Source: Butyricicoccus porcorum (GTDB lineage: Bacteria; Bacillota; Clostridia; Oscillospirales; Butyricicoccaceae). From it: a stretch of 64,000 nucleotides of DNA. The notes beneath the pieces were generated by a model that was not told the origin of the DNA, searched no databases, and saw nothing but the letters and a program-made list of their open reading frames with translations. The position numbers were made by a program, and so were the translations under genes. Numbering within the stretch: the stretch's first letter is position 1; each line of letters starts with the position of its first letter. Below, piece by piece: positions 1 to 7,666 of this stretch. The stretch is taken from the NCBI RefSeq assembly GCF_002157465.1, contig NZ_NHOC01000010.1, forward strand, positions 1 through 64,000, read 5' to 3'.

Positions 1-555
1 TTTTAAGGCAGAATCCATTAACCAGAAATGGTGCACTGATTTTACCTGTTTATTTTTAACGAATGGCAGCAAACGTTATAATTGCACGATTATTGATCTA
101 TATGACAGAAGCGTTATTGCCAGCATTACGACAAACACAACCGCAGAGCTTGCAAAAAGGACCCTGCAGAAAGCAATTGATTCCCAGCCGGGCTTAGATC
201 CCAGCTGCCTGATTCTTCACTCGGATCAGGGAAGCCAGTATACCTCAAAGGAATTCACAGAATACTGCGAATCAGTTGGTATAACGCAAGTATGAGCAAG
301 GCTGGATATCCATACGATAATGCCCCTATGGAGCGATATTACAACACTCTCAAGAATGAATTGATAAATCATCATTACTATCATTCTGAGAAAGAATTAT
401 ATACATCCATCGAAGAATTTGCGTATGTCCATTATAACCATGAACGACCGCATTCTTATAATAATTACAAAACGCCTTTCGAGGCACGCTACGGGGCGTA
501 AAACCTATGCAGTAAAAATCAGGTCAAAGTGTTACAAAAAAGCTTGACCACAACA
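1..555 (+). mobile_element. IS3-family insertion sequence, right part
   Basis: The window opens inside an IS3-family (IS150-like) element. Its end is placed at 555 because IS3-family elements end in CA and because from 556 the sequence matches the IS1182-type transposase gene found complete at 48-49.5 kb. The element therefore sits inside another IS. The left end lies outside the window, so the target duplication cannot be checked. Confidence 0.8.
2..501 (+). pseudogene. IS3-family transposase (orfB), frameshifted, 5' end outside window
   Basis: This encodes the catalytic DDE integrase part of an IS3-family transposase. Reading from base 2 gives the first catalytic Asp (WCTDF) and the second (HSDQGSQYTS), then GITQ followed by a stop at about 290. 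The next frame restarts at 292 with MSKAGYPYDNA and carries the catalytic Glu in PMERYYNTLKNE and the usual C-terminal YNHERPH motif. Family members read GITQSMS without a break, so one A appears lost from the run near 287-290. All three catalytic residues exist but are split between frames. It could be a sequencing error in an A-run. Confidence 0.85.
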
Positions 556-834
556 TCATATGACTGAATATCGTGACTTATATAAACTCCGACAACAAAA
601 GATTGAACGTGTATTTGCAGATGCCAAAGAAAAGCATGGTATGCGCTATACACAATATCGAGGCTTGGCTCAAGTTACCAACTGGGTGAAGCTTAAATTT
701 GCTGCCATGAATCTGAAAAAGCTGGCTATGTGGAAGTGGAAGATCCATTTCCCTATTCCAGTTTTCCGGCTTTTTCCCTATATGTGCCAAAATCCGGCTC
801 TCGCTTAATGCGCAGCCGGGTTCTTCGACAGGCT
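556..834 (+). mobile_element. IS1182-family remnant interrupted by the IS3 element
   Basis: This is the 3' portion of an IS1182-type element. It is nearly identical to the complete copy at 48058-49560, and the terminal repeat TTCGACAGGCT is at 824-834. The 5' part lies beyond the IS3 insertion, outside the window. One to two bases after the terminal repeat a 9-bp palindrome begins (837-858). Confidence 0.85.
557..808 (+). pseudogene. IS1182-family transposase, C-terminal fragment
   Basis: About 83 residues match the last part of the intact transposase at 48084-49490, with one visible substitution near the end (QNPALA here, QNLALA there). The near identity points to recent amplification of the element. 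The fragment has no catalytic N-terminal part and its own ATG at 560 is internal, so it is not expected to give a functional protein. Confidence 0.9.
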
Positions 835-836
835 GA

Positions 837-864
837 CGAGACGGCCAAAGCCGTCTCGAAAAAA
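837..864. repeat. Palindrome next to the IS1182 end
   Basis: Arms CGAGACGGC (837-845) and GCCGTCTCG (850-858) enclose CAAA, followed by six A. No T-run follows the stem on either strand, so a terminator role is not supported. The rest of 865-1246 is A/T-rich intergenic sequence in which I see no gene. Confidence 0.6.
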
Positions 865-1246
865 GTCTAACTTTAAGGGGTCACCTCAGATGGTATCGCT
901 GTTTTACATATTATACAGAAAAATATGCTGTATGTTTTCGGGCCTCGTATAGGTTGCATAATTTTACAAAAAAATGACGTCTAGACAGCGGTTTTGGCAG
1001 GAATTGGAGGAATTCCGTAACTTCTGCAATTTTGTCACCAATCTTGACGACTGTTTTTGCATGGCAGATGGTGTGTTATCTGTGGACAAAAATAAAACAT
1101 TTTTGTCAGTAATTGGTAAGAATTAAGAAAAGAAACGGAAAAATACAGAGAAACATTGCCAATAAATCGCGCAATAATCCATCAAAATTAGACAAAGTGA
1201 CAGCTGTGTCATGAATACTTGCGGACAAAGATGCCACAGATATTGG

Positions 1247-1275
1247 TTGACTTGTCAGGAAGTTAATGGTAAAAT
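1247..1275 (+). promoter_or_regulatory. Promoter of the mtlR-mtlD fusion gene
   Basis: TTGACT (1247-1252) and TAAAAT (1270-1275) are separated by 17 bp. They lie 32 bp before the chosen ATG, which is preceded by an AAAGGGGG ribosome binding site. Confidence 0.6.
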
Positions 1276-1306
1276 TTCAATTGTAAGAGGAAAGGGGGCA
1301 GCAAAA

Positions 1307-2914
1307 ATGTCATCATCCCCACGAAATTGCGGAGATCAGGACAAGCATGTACAGCTGACATCGCGCCAGAAGGCGATCATTCAGATCCTGACAAAGTTCA
1401 CTGCCTCCCGCCCGGTGACAGTTGCCATGATTTCCGAAATGATGGGCGTCAGTTCCCGCACAATTCTGCGCGAGATCCCGCACATCGAACAATGGATGAC
1501 ACAGAATGATTTTCATTTTATCCGCAAGCCGGGCGTTGGCCTGATTCTGGACGAGAGCGTTGAGAATCAGAAGCTGATCCTCGAGCTGCTGGAAGTAGAA
1601 TCCATCCCGAAGGAATACACCAAGGAGGAACGGCGCAGGCGCATTCTCGGCGAGCTGCTATATGCAGAGGAGCCGTTAAAATCCTATTACTTTACTTCAA
1701 AATTCCATATTTCAGAGGGGACACTCTCGAGCGATCTCGATGAGGTAGGGCACTGGCTGGAAAGCTATGAGATCCGTCTCATCCGTCGTCCGGGGCTGGG
1801 TATCCTGCTGGAAGGGGACGAGCGCAGTTATCGTCAGGCGATTGCAAATGTGGTGTATGAAAGCATCGACGAGAGTCAGATCATGCAGTTGCTGTGCGGC
1901 GACCCGACAGAAGATGGAATGTCCGTAACGGTACATATCCCGATTACTGACATCAGCGGCATCAATTCGACGACCCCGGAGATGGTTGATGCACTGGCAG
2001 AGGCTGATCTCGTAACTACCGCAGTTGGTCTGGTTATTCTGCCGCGCATTGCCCCGACGATCGCACAGGGTATCGCCAAGCGTAAGGCACAGGGCTGCAC
2101 GCAGGCGCTGAACATCATCGCCTGCGAGAATGCAATCCGTGCAAGCTCTCAGCTCAAGGAAGCCGTTTACGGCGCACTGAGCGAAGAGGATCGCGCATAT
2201 GCGGACGAATATGTCGGTTTCCCGGACTGCTCGGTAGACCGCATTGTCCCACCGGTTAAGAGCGAAAACTTCATCGACGTTGTAGTAGAAAACTACTATG
2301 AGTGGAACGTGGAAAAGGCATCGTTCAAGGGTGAAATCCCGGAAATCGCGGGTATGAATCTGGCCGAAAATCTGATGGCTTATATTGAACGCAAGCTGTT
2401 TACGCTGAATACCGGTCATGCGATTACGGCATACTTGGGTACGCTCAAGGGCTACAGCACCATTGACGAAGCCATTGCTGACGAGAAGATTTATGAAATC
2501 GTTCATGCGGCAATGACGGAGAGCGGCGACGGCCTGATCCGCAAACACGGGTTTGATGCAGAGGCACATTACCACTACATCGACAAGATCATCGGACGCT
2601 TTAAGAATCCATATCTGAAGGACGATGTGACCCGTGTCGGCCGTGAGCCGCTGCGCAAGCTGAGCCCGACAGATCGACTCACCAAGCCGATGATGACCGC
2701 GTATGGCTATGGCCTGCCAGTAGATCATCTGATCCTCGGCATGGGCGCAGCTTTGAAGTACAACAACCCGGACGATGCTCAGAGTGCAGAAATGCAGAAC
2801 AAGCTCAAGGAGCACGGACTGATTGCTGCTATTCAAGAGATCACCGGCATCACAGATGCTGAATTGGTTGGCCGCATTGTCAATGCGTATGATACGGTCG
2901 CATCACAGATCTAA
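1307..2914 (+). pseudogene. In-frame fusion of truncated MtlR activator to truncated mannitol-1-phosphate dehydrogenase
   Basis: The first ~200 residues resemble the N-terminus of a BglG/MtlR-type PTS regulator (two helix-turn-helix segments, for example TSRQKAIIQIL and FHISEGTLSSDL). From about residue 205 to the end the protein is mannitol-1-phosphate 5-dehydrogenase (MtlD), with motifs DLVTTAVG, LNIIACEN, VDRIVPP, RKLFTLNTGHA and NPYLKDDV. The MtlD part starts about 60 residues in and lacks the N-terminal GxGxxGRG NAD-binding loop. The regulator part lacks its PRD, EIIB-like and EIIA-like domains. The join falls near 1895-1930. I infer a deletion that removed the 3' part of mtlR, anything between, and the 5' end of mtlD. 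Dehydrogenase activity is unlikely. The ATG at 1307 follows AAAGGGGG. Confidence 0.8.
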
Positions 2915-2953
2915 CTGATATATTTATTTATCGACGGAAAAGGAGAAAAGATT

Positions 2954-3211
2954 ATGACTAGCTTTACCTACACGTTAACCGATCCGGAAGGTTTCCACGC
3001 ACGTCCGGCTGGCCTGTTTGTCAAGGAAGCAAAGAAGTTCCCGTGCACCACGACGGTCATTAAGGGCGACAAGCGCGCAGATGCACGCAAGATGTTTGGC
3101 CTGATGGGTCTTGGCATCAAGGGCGGAGAGACCATCACCATTACCACCGAGGGTGAGCAGGAAGCAGAAGCTGCTGCTGCACTCGAAGCATTCATGAAGG
3201 CAAATCTGTAA
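2954..3211 (+). CDS. HPr-family phosphocarrier protein
   Basis: An 85-residue HPr paralogue. In the sugar phosphotransferase system HPr passes a phosphate from Enzyme I to the EIIA proteins. The phosphorylatable histidine is present in GFHARPAG. The segment around the HPr-kinase site, usually KSIMGVMSLG, reads RKMFGLMGLG here, so Ser46 is replaced by Lys and this copy should not take part in Ser46-P/CcpA catabolite repression. It lies 39 bp after the mtlR-mtlD fusion with its own AAAGGAG ribosome binding site, which suggests an HPr dedicated to the former mannitol operon. No EI or EII genes are nearby. Confidence 0.9.
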   Translation: MTSFTYTLTDPEGFHARPAGLFVKEAKKFPCTTTVIKGDKRADARKMFGLMGLGIKGGETITITTEGEQEAEAAAALEAFMKANL

Positions 3212-3256
3212 TTTCCAAGTTTTAGCCCACTCTATCTATTTTATCTATTCTATACT

Positions 3257-3285
3257 CCGGCGCATCCTGTTCTGTGGTGCGCCGG
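3257..3285 (+). other. Inverted repeat after the HPr gene
   Basis: Arms CCGGCGCA and TGCGCCGG with a 13-base loop. It is followed by AACAAAAAAAC rather than T, so it would be a poor terminator on the plus strand. Confidence 0.4.
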
Positions 3286-3428
3286 AACAAAAAAACAACA
3301 TCTTGGCAGTCATATATGCAGCTGCAAACAATTTTTACTGGAGCAGATATCAATATGAAGGAACTATGGAACAATGGAACAACGTACAAATAAATGGCTG
3401 TATGGTTGATCGCTGGGATGATGATATT

Positions 3429-3468
3429 AAGCCGCCGGGGTGAGTTGCTCAGGCGGCTTGATTTTATT
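3429..3468 (+). terminator. Rho-independent terminator
   Basis: Stem AAGCCGCC / GGCGGCTT, then GATTTTATTTTT. It probably ends the mannitol/HPr transcript. Between 3286 and 3429 only tiny reading frames occur, none convincing. Confidence 0.75.
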
Positions 3469-3501
3469 TTTACAAATTTTAAAAAATTTTTATTTTTATT
3501 A

Positions 3502-3530
3502 TTGACATTACAGGGAAGTCCTGATATAAT
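3502..3530 (+). promoter_or_regulatory. Consensus promoter of tRNA-Val
   Basis: TTGACA (3502-3507) and TATAAT (3525-3530) with a 17-bp spacer, 20 bp before the tRNA. Perfect consensus fits a stable-RNA gene. Confidence 0.9.
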
Positions 3531-3550
3531 AATTCTCGCAGCAAAGAGAT

Positions 3551-3626
3551 GGACACTTAGCTCAGTTGGTAGAGCATCCGCTTGACGTGCGGAAGGTCAG
3601 CGGTTCGAGACCGTTAGTGTCCACCA
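3551..3626 (+). tRNA. tRNA-Val (anticodon GAC)
   Basis: Complete cloverleaf. The acceptor stem GGACACT pairs with AGTGTCC, the D-arm is GCTCAGTTGGTAGAGC, the anticodon loop TTGACGT carries GAC, the T-arm contains GGTTCGAGACC, and CCA is encoded. Confidence 0.96.
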
Positions 3627-3630
3627 GTTA

Positions 3631-3666
3631 AAAAGCCTTGAATCATTTAGATTCAAGGCTTTTTTG
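3631..3666 (+). terminator. Terminator of tRNA-Val
   Basis: Stem AAAAGCCTTGAATC / GATTCAAGGCTTTT starting a few bases after the tRNA CCA and ending in a T-run. The following ~250 bp to 3916 show no gene. A TATAAT at 3860-3865 may drive the next gene, without a clear -35 box. Confidence 0.92.
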
Positions 3667-3916
3667 CGCGTTGTTTTGTGTTTGGATGGAAATTGCGTTG
3701 CAAAATCGGCATGTTCATTTTTGTTCATTCTCGTTCGGGTTTGCCACATCATGCACACATATTTCAAAAACAGGGGTCAAAAGTGGGTCATTGGAGAGCT
3801 GCGTATCTCCTGCGCTGTGTCCTGTCGCTTCTGCGCTTTCCATTTCATCTTTCCTGTGTTATAATTTTCATGAAGTTTACAACAGGGTGGATGAAAAGCG
3901 AGAGACAGGGGGAACA

Positions 3917-4123
3917 ATGATGCTGACAAAAGAAATGCGGGACGCAATGGAAGACCAGCTGCATCTCTATATGCAGATTGCTGCGAGATGTGTGGAGGAA
4001 GAGAATCTGACGGACGCGAAAGCCTACTTCCATAGGTATGAGGGCGCAGTGGAAACATTGTATGCGATGGGACTGGTGTCTGAAGTGGAAGGAGCGAGAT
4101 GGTTGGCTGATTTTTGGCCCTGA
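3917..4123 (+). CDS. Small hypothetical protein (68 aa)
   Basis: Not recognised. The ATG at 3917 follows CAGGGGGAAC, a good ribosome binding site, and a TATAAT lies 51 bp upstream. The product is acidic and probably all-helical (MEDQLHLYMQIAARCVEEEN... then ALxVETLYAM-type heptads), with no signal peptide or membrane segment. It stands alone between the tRNA terminator and the leader of the oxidoreductase operon. Longer upstream starts in this frame would overlap the tRNA terminator and were rejected. Confidence 0.6.
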   Translation: MMLTKEMRDAMEDQLHLYMQIAARCVEEENLTDAKAYFHRYEGAVETLYAMGLVSEVEGARWLADFWP

Positions 4124-4130
4124 ACGCGTT

Positions 4131-4241
4131 GTATCGTTTTTTACAAGACATTCCGTATGACCTGCTGGTATAATACAGGCAGTTCAAAAAAATAGAGAAC
4201 AGCCAAAGAAGTCTGTGCACAAACTGCGCAGGCTTTTTTTG
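4131..4241 (+). promoter_or_regulatory. Promoter and two-hairpin leader with attenuator-like terminator (copy A)
   Basis: -35 AAGACA (4145-4150), 18-bp spacer, -10 TATAAT (4169-4174). The predicted transcript begins with hairpin 1, GGCAGTTC (4178-4185) pairing with GAACAGCC (4197-4204) around an A.A mismatch. Hairpin 2 follows, GTCTGTGC (4211-4218) with GCGCAGGC (4226-4233), and then seven T (4234-4240). The ribosome binding site and ATG of the first oxidoreductase gene lie 10-30 bp further. This is the layout of a transcription attenuator. A similar unit occurs at 10001-10106. Confidence 0.65.
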
Positions 4242-4262
4242 CGTATTTTAGGAGGTTTTACT

Positions 4263-4592
4263 ATGGCCGGACGTATTGCAGAGCACCCAATTCTGGGGAA
4301 ACAGGAAAAGGGCCGCATCGTAACATTTACATACAACGGCAAACCCATGCAGGGATATGAAGGCGAGCCGATTGCAGCCGCACTGAAGGCTGCCGGCGTG
4401 ATGATTCACCGATATACCAAGAAACAGCACAAGCCGCGAGGCATTTTTTGTGCCATCGGACGGTGTACTGACTGCGTCATGGTGGTAAATGGGAAGCCGA
4501 ATATCCGGACATGCGTAACACCTCTGGAAGAGGGCATGACTGTTCAGACACAGTACGGCGTATCCGCTCAGCCGGATGGACAGGAGGGATAA
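4263..4592 (+). CDS. (2Fe-2S)-binding small subunit of an amino-acid/opine-type dehydrogenase (HcnA-like)
   Basis: A 109-residue protein of the Fer2_4/HcnA type, the small iron-sulfur subunit found in hydrogen cyanide synthase, opine oxidase, hydroxyproline dehydrogenase and sarcosine-oxidase-like complexes. The cluster ligands are visible in FCAIGRCTDCV and the later RTC, the CxxxxCxxC...C pattern of this family. It should transfer electrons from the flavin subunits. The ATG at 4263 follows GGAGG. It is the first gene of a tightly packed operon in which the next start is 5 bp after its stop. There is no export signal, so it is cytoplasmic. The substrate of the complex is not known. Confidence 0.88.
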   Translation: MAGRIAEHPILGKQEKGRIVTFTYNGKPMQGYEGEPIAAALKAAGVMIHRYTKKQHKPRGIFCAIGRCTDCVMVVNGKPNIRTCVTPLEEGMTVQTQYGVSAQPDGQEG

Positions 4593-4596
4593 ACAA

Positions 4597-6186
4597 ATGA
4601 AACGATATGATTTAATCATTGTAGGTGCAGGCCCTTCTGGTTTGTCTGCGGCAATTGAAGCGGCAAAGCGCGGCGCGGATGTCGTCGTGTTCGACGAGAA
4701 CGCAAAGCCGGGCGGACAACTGTTCAAGCAGATTCACAAGTTCTTTGGCTCCAAGGAGCATCACGCAAAGATCCGGGGCTATCGCATTGGCGAGGAACTG
4801 CTGGAGGAAGCAGAGAAGGCTGGTGTACGGGTTGTCCTGAATGCGACGGTCATCGGACTGTATCAGGATAAAGAGATCGTCGTGCGCATCGGCGAGCAGG
4901 TCGTTCATTACAAAGCAGATGCGATTATCATCGCAACCGGCGCTTCGGAAAATATGGTCACCTTCGACGGCTGGACATTGCCGGGCGTCATCGGCGCAGG
5001 CGCCGCACAGACCATGATGAATCTGCATGGCGTCAAGCCGGGCGAGAAAGTCTTGATGCTCGGCTCTGGCAATGTCGGCCTGGTCGTCAGCTTCCAGCTG
5101 ATGCAGTGCGGCTGTGATGTGGTTGCGCTGGTTGATGCAGCGCCGCGCATTGGCGGATATGGCGTACATGCGGCAAAGGTAGCACGCACCGGTGTGCCGT
5201 TCTATCTGTCGCATACGATTGTCAAGGCGGAGGGCGAAGACCATGTCACCGGCGTCACCATCGCAGAGGTTGACAGCTCATTCCAGTTTATTCCGGGCAC
5301 TGAAAAGCATTTCGATGTCGATACCATTTGTCTGGCAGTCGGTTTGTCGCCGATGTCTCAGCTGCTCAAAATGGCAGGCTGTGCGATGGAAGATAACCCG
5401 AAGCGGGGCGGACAGGTTCCGCTGTGCAATGATCTCGGCGAGACCTCGCTGCCGGGTGTCTTTGTTGCAGGCGATGTCTCCGGCATTGAGGAAGCCAGCT
5501 CCGCGATGATTGAAGGCCGTATGGCTGGCATTTCCGCCTCCTGCTATCTGGGATACATGGATGAATCGGAGCGCGATGCCGAGCATCAGAACTTAATGCA
5601 TGCGCTGGATGGCCTGCGTCAGGGCATGTTTGCCCCGAAGAACAAGGGCAAGGTGCTGACCGAGACCGAAGAGGGCATTGCGATTTCTACCAACCTGCTG
5701 CGCCATGGTTATCTGACCGATGAAGAAGTCGAGCAGTATCCGGGCGTCACGCATCGCGTTGGCATCCATCCGGTTATGGAGTGCTCGCAGAATATCCCGT
5801 GCAACCCGTGTCAGGATGCGTGCCCGAAGAAATGTATTAAAATCGGTGAGAAGATCACCTCTCTGCCCGCAGTAGATGAAACGGCAACCTGTATTGGTTG
5901 CGGCATGTGTGTGGCTTCCTGCTCCGGTCAGGCGATCTTCCTTGTAGATGAAACCTATGAGCCGGGCTATGCGACCGTTACACTGCCGTATGAATTCCTT
6001 CCGCTGCCGAAGGCAGGGGACAAGGGCATGGCGCTCAGCCGCAGCGGCAAGGCATGCTGTGAAGCAGAGGTGGTATCCGTCAAGTCTGCTCCGGCGTTTG
6101 ACCATACCAACCTGCTGACAATTAAGGTTCCGGTCGAAATGGCAATGAAGGCGCGTTTTTATCGCGCAGATGAGGTGGCAAAATGA
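4597..6186 (+). CDS. FAD/NAD(P)-dependent oxidoreductase large subunit with ferredoxin-type 4Fe-4S sites (HcnB-like alpha subunit)
   Basis: 529 residues. The N-terminal FAD-binding motif is VGAGPSGLSAA (about residues 8-18), and a second Rossmann motif LGSGNVGL lies near residue 160. The rest follows the HcnB/opine-oxidase alpha-subunit pattern (GGQLFKQIHKFFGS, GVFVAGDVSG). Near residues 400-455 there are two ferredoxin-like cysteine clusters, CNPCQDACP and CIGCGMCVASC. Ordinary HcnB-type subunits are shorter, with a BFD-like 2Fe-2S tail; here that tail is a separate protein encoded just downstream. The extra 4Fe-4S module suggests electrons go to ferredoxin or another anaerobic carrier (inference). 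The ATG at 4597 has AGGAGGG upstream, and the gene overlaps the next by ATGA. Confidence 0.88.
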   Translation: MKRYDLIIVGAGPSGLSAAIEAAKRGADVVVFDENAKPGGQLFKQIHKFFGSKEHHAKIRGYRIGEELLEEAEKAGVRVVLNATVIGLYQDKEIVVRIGEQVVHYKADAIIIATGASENMVTFDGWTLPGVIGAGAAQTMMNLHGVKPGEKVLMLGSGNVGLVVSFQLMQCGCDVVALVDAAPRIGGYGVHAAKVARTGVPFYLSHTIVKAEGEDHVTGVTIAEVDSSFQFIPGTEKHFDVDTICLAVGLSPMSQLLKMAGCAMEDNPKRGGQVPLCNDLGETSLPGVFVAGDVSGIEEASSAMIEGRMAGISASCYLGYMDESERDAEHQNLMHALDGLRQGMFAPKNKGKVLTETEEGIAISTNLLRHGYLTDEEVEQYPGVTHRVGIHPVMECSQNIPCNPCQDACPKKCIKIGEKITSLPAVDETATCIGCGMCVASCSGQAIFLVDETYEPGYATVTLPYEFLPLPKAGDKGMALSRSGKACCEAEVVSVKSAPAFDHTNLLTIKVPVEMAMKARFYRADEVAK

Positions 6187-6521
6187 ACAGTATCAATGAT
6201 AGATCGCGTGATATCGGGCCATTTGTCCCGAAGCCGGATGATGACCGCATCATCTGCCGCTGTGAGGAGATCACGCAGGGTGAAATTCGCCGTGCTGTAC
6301 ACGATGGTATGTGGACACTGACTGAGATCCGGCGCTATCTGCGTACCGGTATGGGTTTGTGTCAGGGTCAGACCTGTGCGAAGCTGGTCAAGAGCATTGT
6401 CGCACGTGAGTTGAAGGTTTCTCCGGCAGAGCTGGAACCGGCAACCAGCCGCGCGCCCATGCGCCCGATTGAAATGCGGGTTTTTGCAAATGAATCCGAG
6501 GAGGTCGAAGACAATGCGTAA
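6183..6521 (+). CDS. BFD-like (2Fe-2S)-binding protein
   Basis: A 112-residue protein with the BFD/nitrite-reductase-type 2Fe-2S ligands: CRC in IICRCEEIT near residue 25 and the second pair in GLCQGQTC near residue 60. In HcnB-type oxidoreductases this domain is normally the C-terminus of the alpha subunit. Here it is a separate gene that overlaps the alpha-subunit stop by four bases (ATGA at 6183), consistent with coupled translation and 1:1 assembly. The C-terminal ~30 residues are a Pro/Ala-rich tail of unknown role. The next gene starts inside its last codons (6514). Confidence 0.85.
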   Translation: MNSINDRSRDIGPFVPKPDDDRIICRCEEITQGEIRRAVHDGMWTLTEIRRYLRTGMGLCQGQTCAKLVKSIVARELKVSPAELEPATSRAPMRPIEMRVFANESEEVEDNA

Positions 6522-7641
6522 TTGTGCAGATGTCATCATTGTCGGCGGCGGTGTCATCGGCTGCGCGACAGCATATTATCTGGCAAAGGCAGGCAGCAGC
6601 GTCATTGTGCTGGAGGGCAGTGACCACATCGGCAATGGCGGTTCCAGCCGCAATGGCGGCGGCGTCCGTCAGTCCGGACGCGATCCACGTGAGCTTCCGC
6701 TGGCGATTTACGGCATCCGCAACCTGTGGCCGACGCTGTCTGAGGAGTTGGAGGTTGACTGTGAATATCATCAGGACGGAAATCTCCGCCTTGGCAAGAA
6801 CGAAACACATGCAAAGATTCTGACCAATCTGGCCGATAAGGCAAGAGCCTGTGGCCTGGATGTTCGCATGATTGACGGCGACGAGGTTCGTCAGATCAAC
6901 CCATATCTCTCCCATGAAGTTACGGTTGCGAGCTGGTGCCCGACCGATGGCCATGCAAACCCGCTGACTACGACACTTGGCTTTTATAAAATGGCGCGCC
7001 GCCTTGGTGTCCGCTTCATCACAGGAGAAAAAGCCGTTCGCCTGAAGAAAATTCGAGGCAAACTGCGCCAGGTTATCACGGAAAATAACGTATACGAAGG
7101 CGATCAGGTTCTGCTTGCAGCGAGCCTGCACAGCCGGGAGCTTGCCGGAACCGTCGGCATTGATATTCCCATGACGTCTTCGCTGCTGGAAGCGCTGGTC
7201 ACTGAAGCGCAGCCGCATATGTTTGACCAGATGCTGGGCACGGCAGAGGCAGACTTTTATGGCCATCAGACCAAGCATGGTTCGTTTGTATTCGGTGGTT
7301 CCTCCGGTTTGGAACCGTTTAACAAGGATAACGGCACACCGGTTACGAGCAGCAAGACCGCACCTTGTATCTGCCGCGGCATTATGAAGTATTTCCCCGA
7401 TCTGGCAGATGCGAAGATTGTTCGCACCTGGGCGGGCTGGAGTGATAAGTCTGCTGACGGCGTCCCGGTGCTCGGCGCAGTCGAGGAGGTTCCGGGACTG
7501 GTTCTGGCCTGTGCCTTCACCGGACACGGCTTTGGCATTTCTCCGGCAGTCGGCGAACAGCTTGCAAAACTGATGCTGACCGGAAAGACGGATGTTGACC
7601 TGACGCCGCTGCGGTATGACCGTTTCAAGGCAAAGATTTAA
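6514..7641 (+). CDS. FAD-dependent oxidoreductase, DadA/sarcosine-oxidase beta type (HcnC-like subunit)
   Basis: 375 residues of the D-amino-acid-oxidase (DAO) superfamily. It has an N-terminal FAD motif IIVGGGVIGCATAYYL (about residues 8-23), NGGSSRNGGGVRQSGR, which is typical of the sarcosine/glycine oxidase branch, and a C-terminal GHGFGISPAVGEQLA flavin-contact motif. It is expected to oxidise the C-N bond of an amino acid, imino acid or opine and to pass electrons to the alpha and 2Fe-2S subunits. The ATG at 6514 follows GAGGAGG and overlaps the preceding stop. Family membership does not decide the substrate. Confidence 0.88.
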   Translation: MRNCADVIIVGGGVIGCATAYYLAKAGSSVIVLEGSDHIGNGGSSRNGGGVRQSGRDPRELPLAIYGIRNLWPTLSEELEVDCEYHQDGNLRLGKNETHAKILTNLADKARACGLDVRMIDGDEVRQINPYLSHEVTVASWCPTDGHANPLTTTLGFYKMARRLGVRFITGEKAVRLKKIRGKLRQVITENNVYEGDQVLLAASLHSRELAGTVGIDIPMTSSLLEALVTEAQPHMFDQMLGTAEADFYGHQTKHGSFVFGGSSGLEPFNKDNGTPVTSSKTAPCICRGIMKYFPDLADAKIVRTWAGWSDKSADGVPVLGAVEEVPGLVLACAFTGHGFGISPAVGEQLAKLMLTGKTDVDLTPLRYDRFKAKI

Positions 7642-7666
7642 TCCAGCGGACAGGAGTGAAACCAGA

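Noticed and set aside
837-864. Rho-independent terminator beside the IS1182 remnant
   Set aside because: The stem is followed by A on the plus strand and not by T on either strand.
1712-2836. Long open frame antisense to the mtlR-mtlD fusion
   Set aside because: Shadow of the G/C-rich codon pattern on the plus strand; no ribosome binding site or recognisable domain.
3394-3585. Open frame between HPr and tRNA-Val
   Set aside because: It runs through a terminator hairpin, a consensus promoter and into the tRNA gene, and has no ribosome binding site.
3638-3916. Longer N-terminus for the 3917 gene
   Set aside because: The extension overlaps the tRNA terminator and is Cys/Phe/Ser-rich with no support; ATG 3917 has a strong ribosome binding site.
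4131-4241. Known riboswitch class (T-box, guanidine, SAM) upstream of the oxidoreductase operon
   Set aside because: I could not match the two hairpins to the conserved loops of any class I know; left as an unclassified leader.
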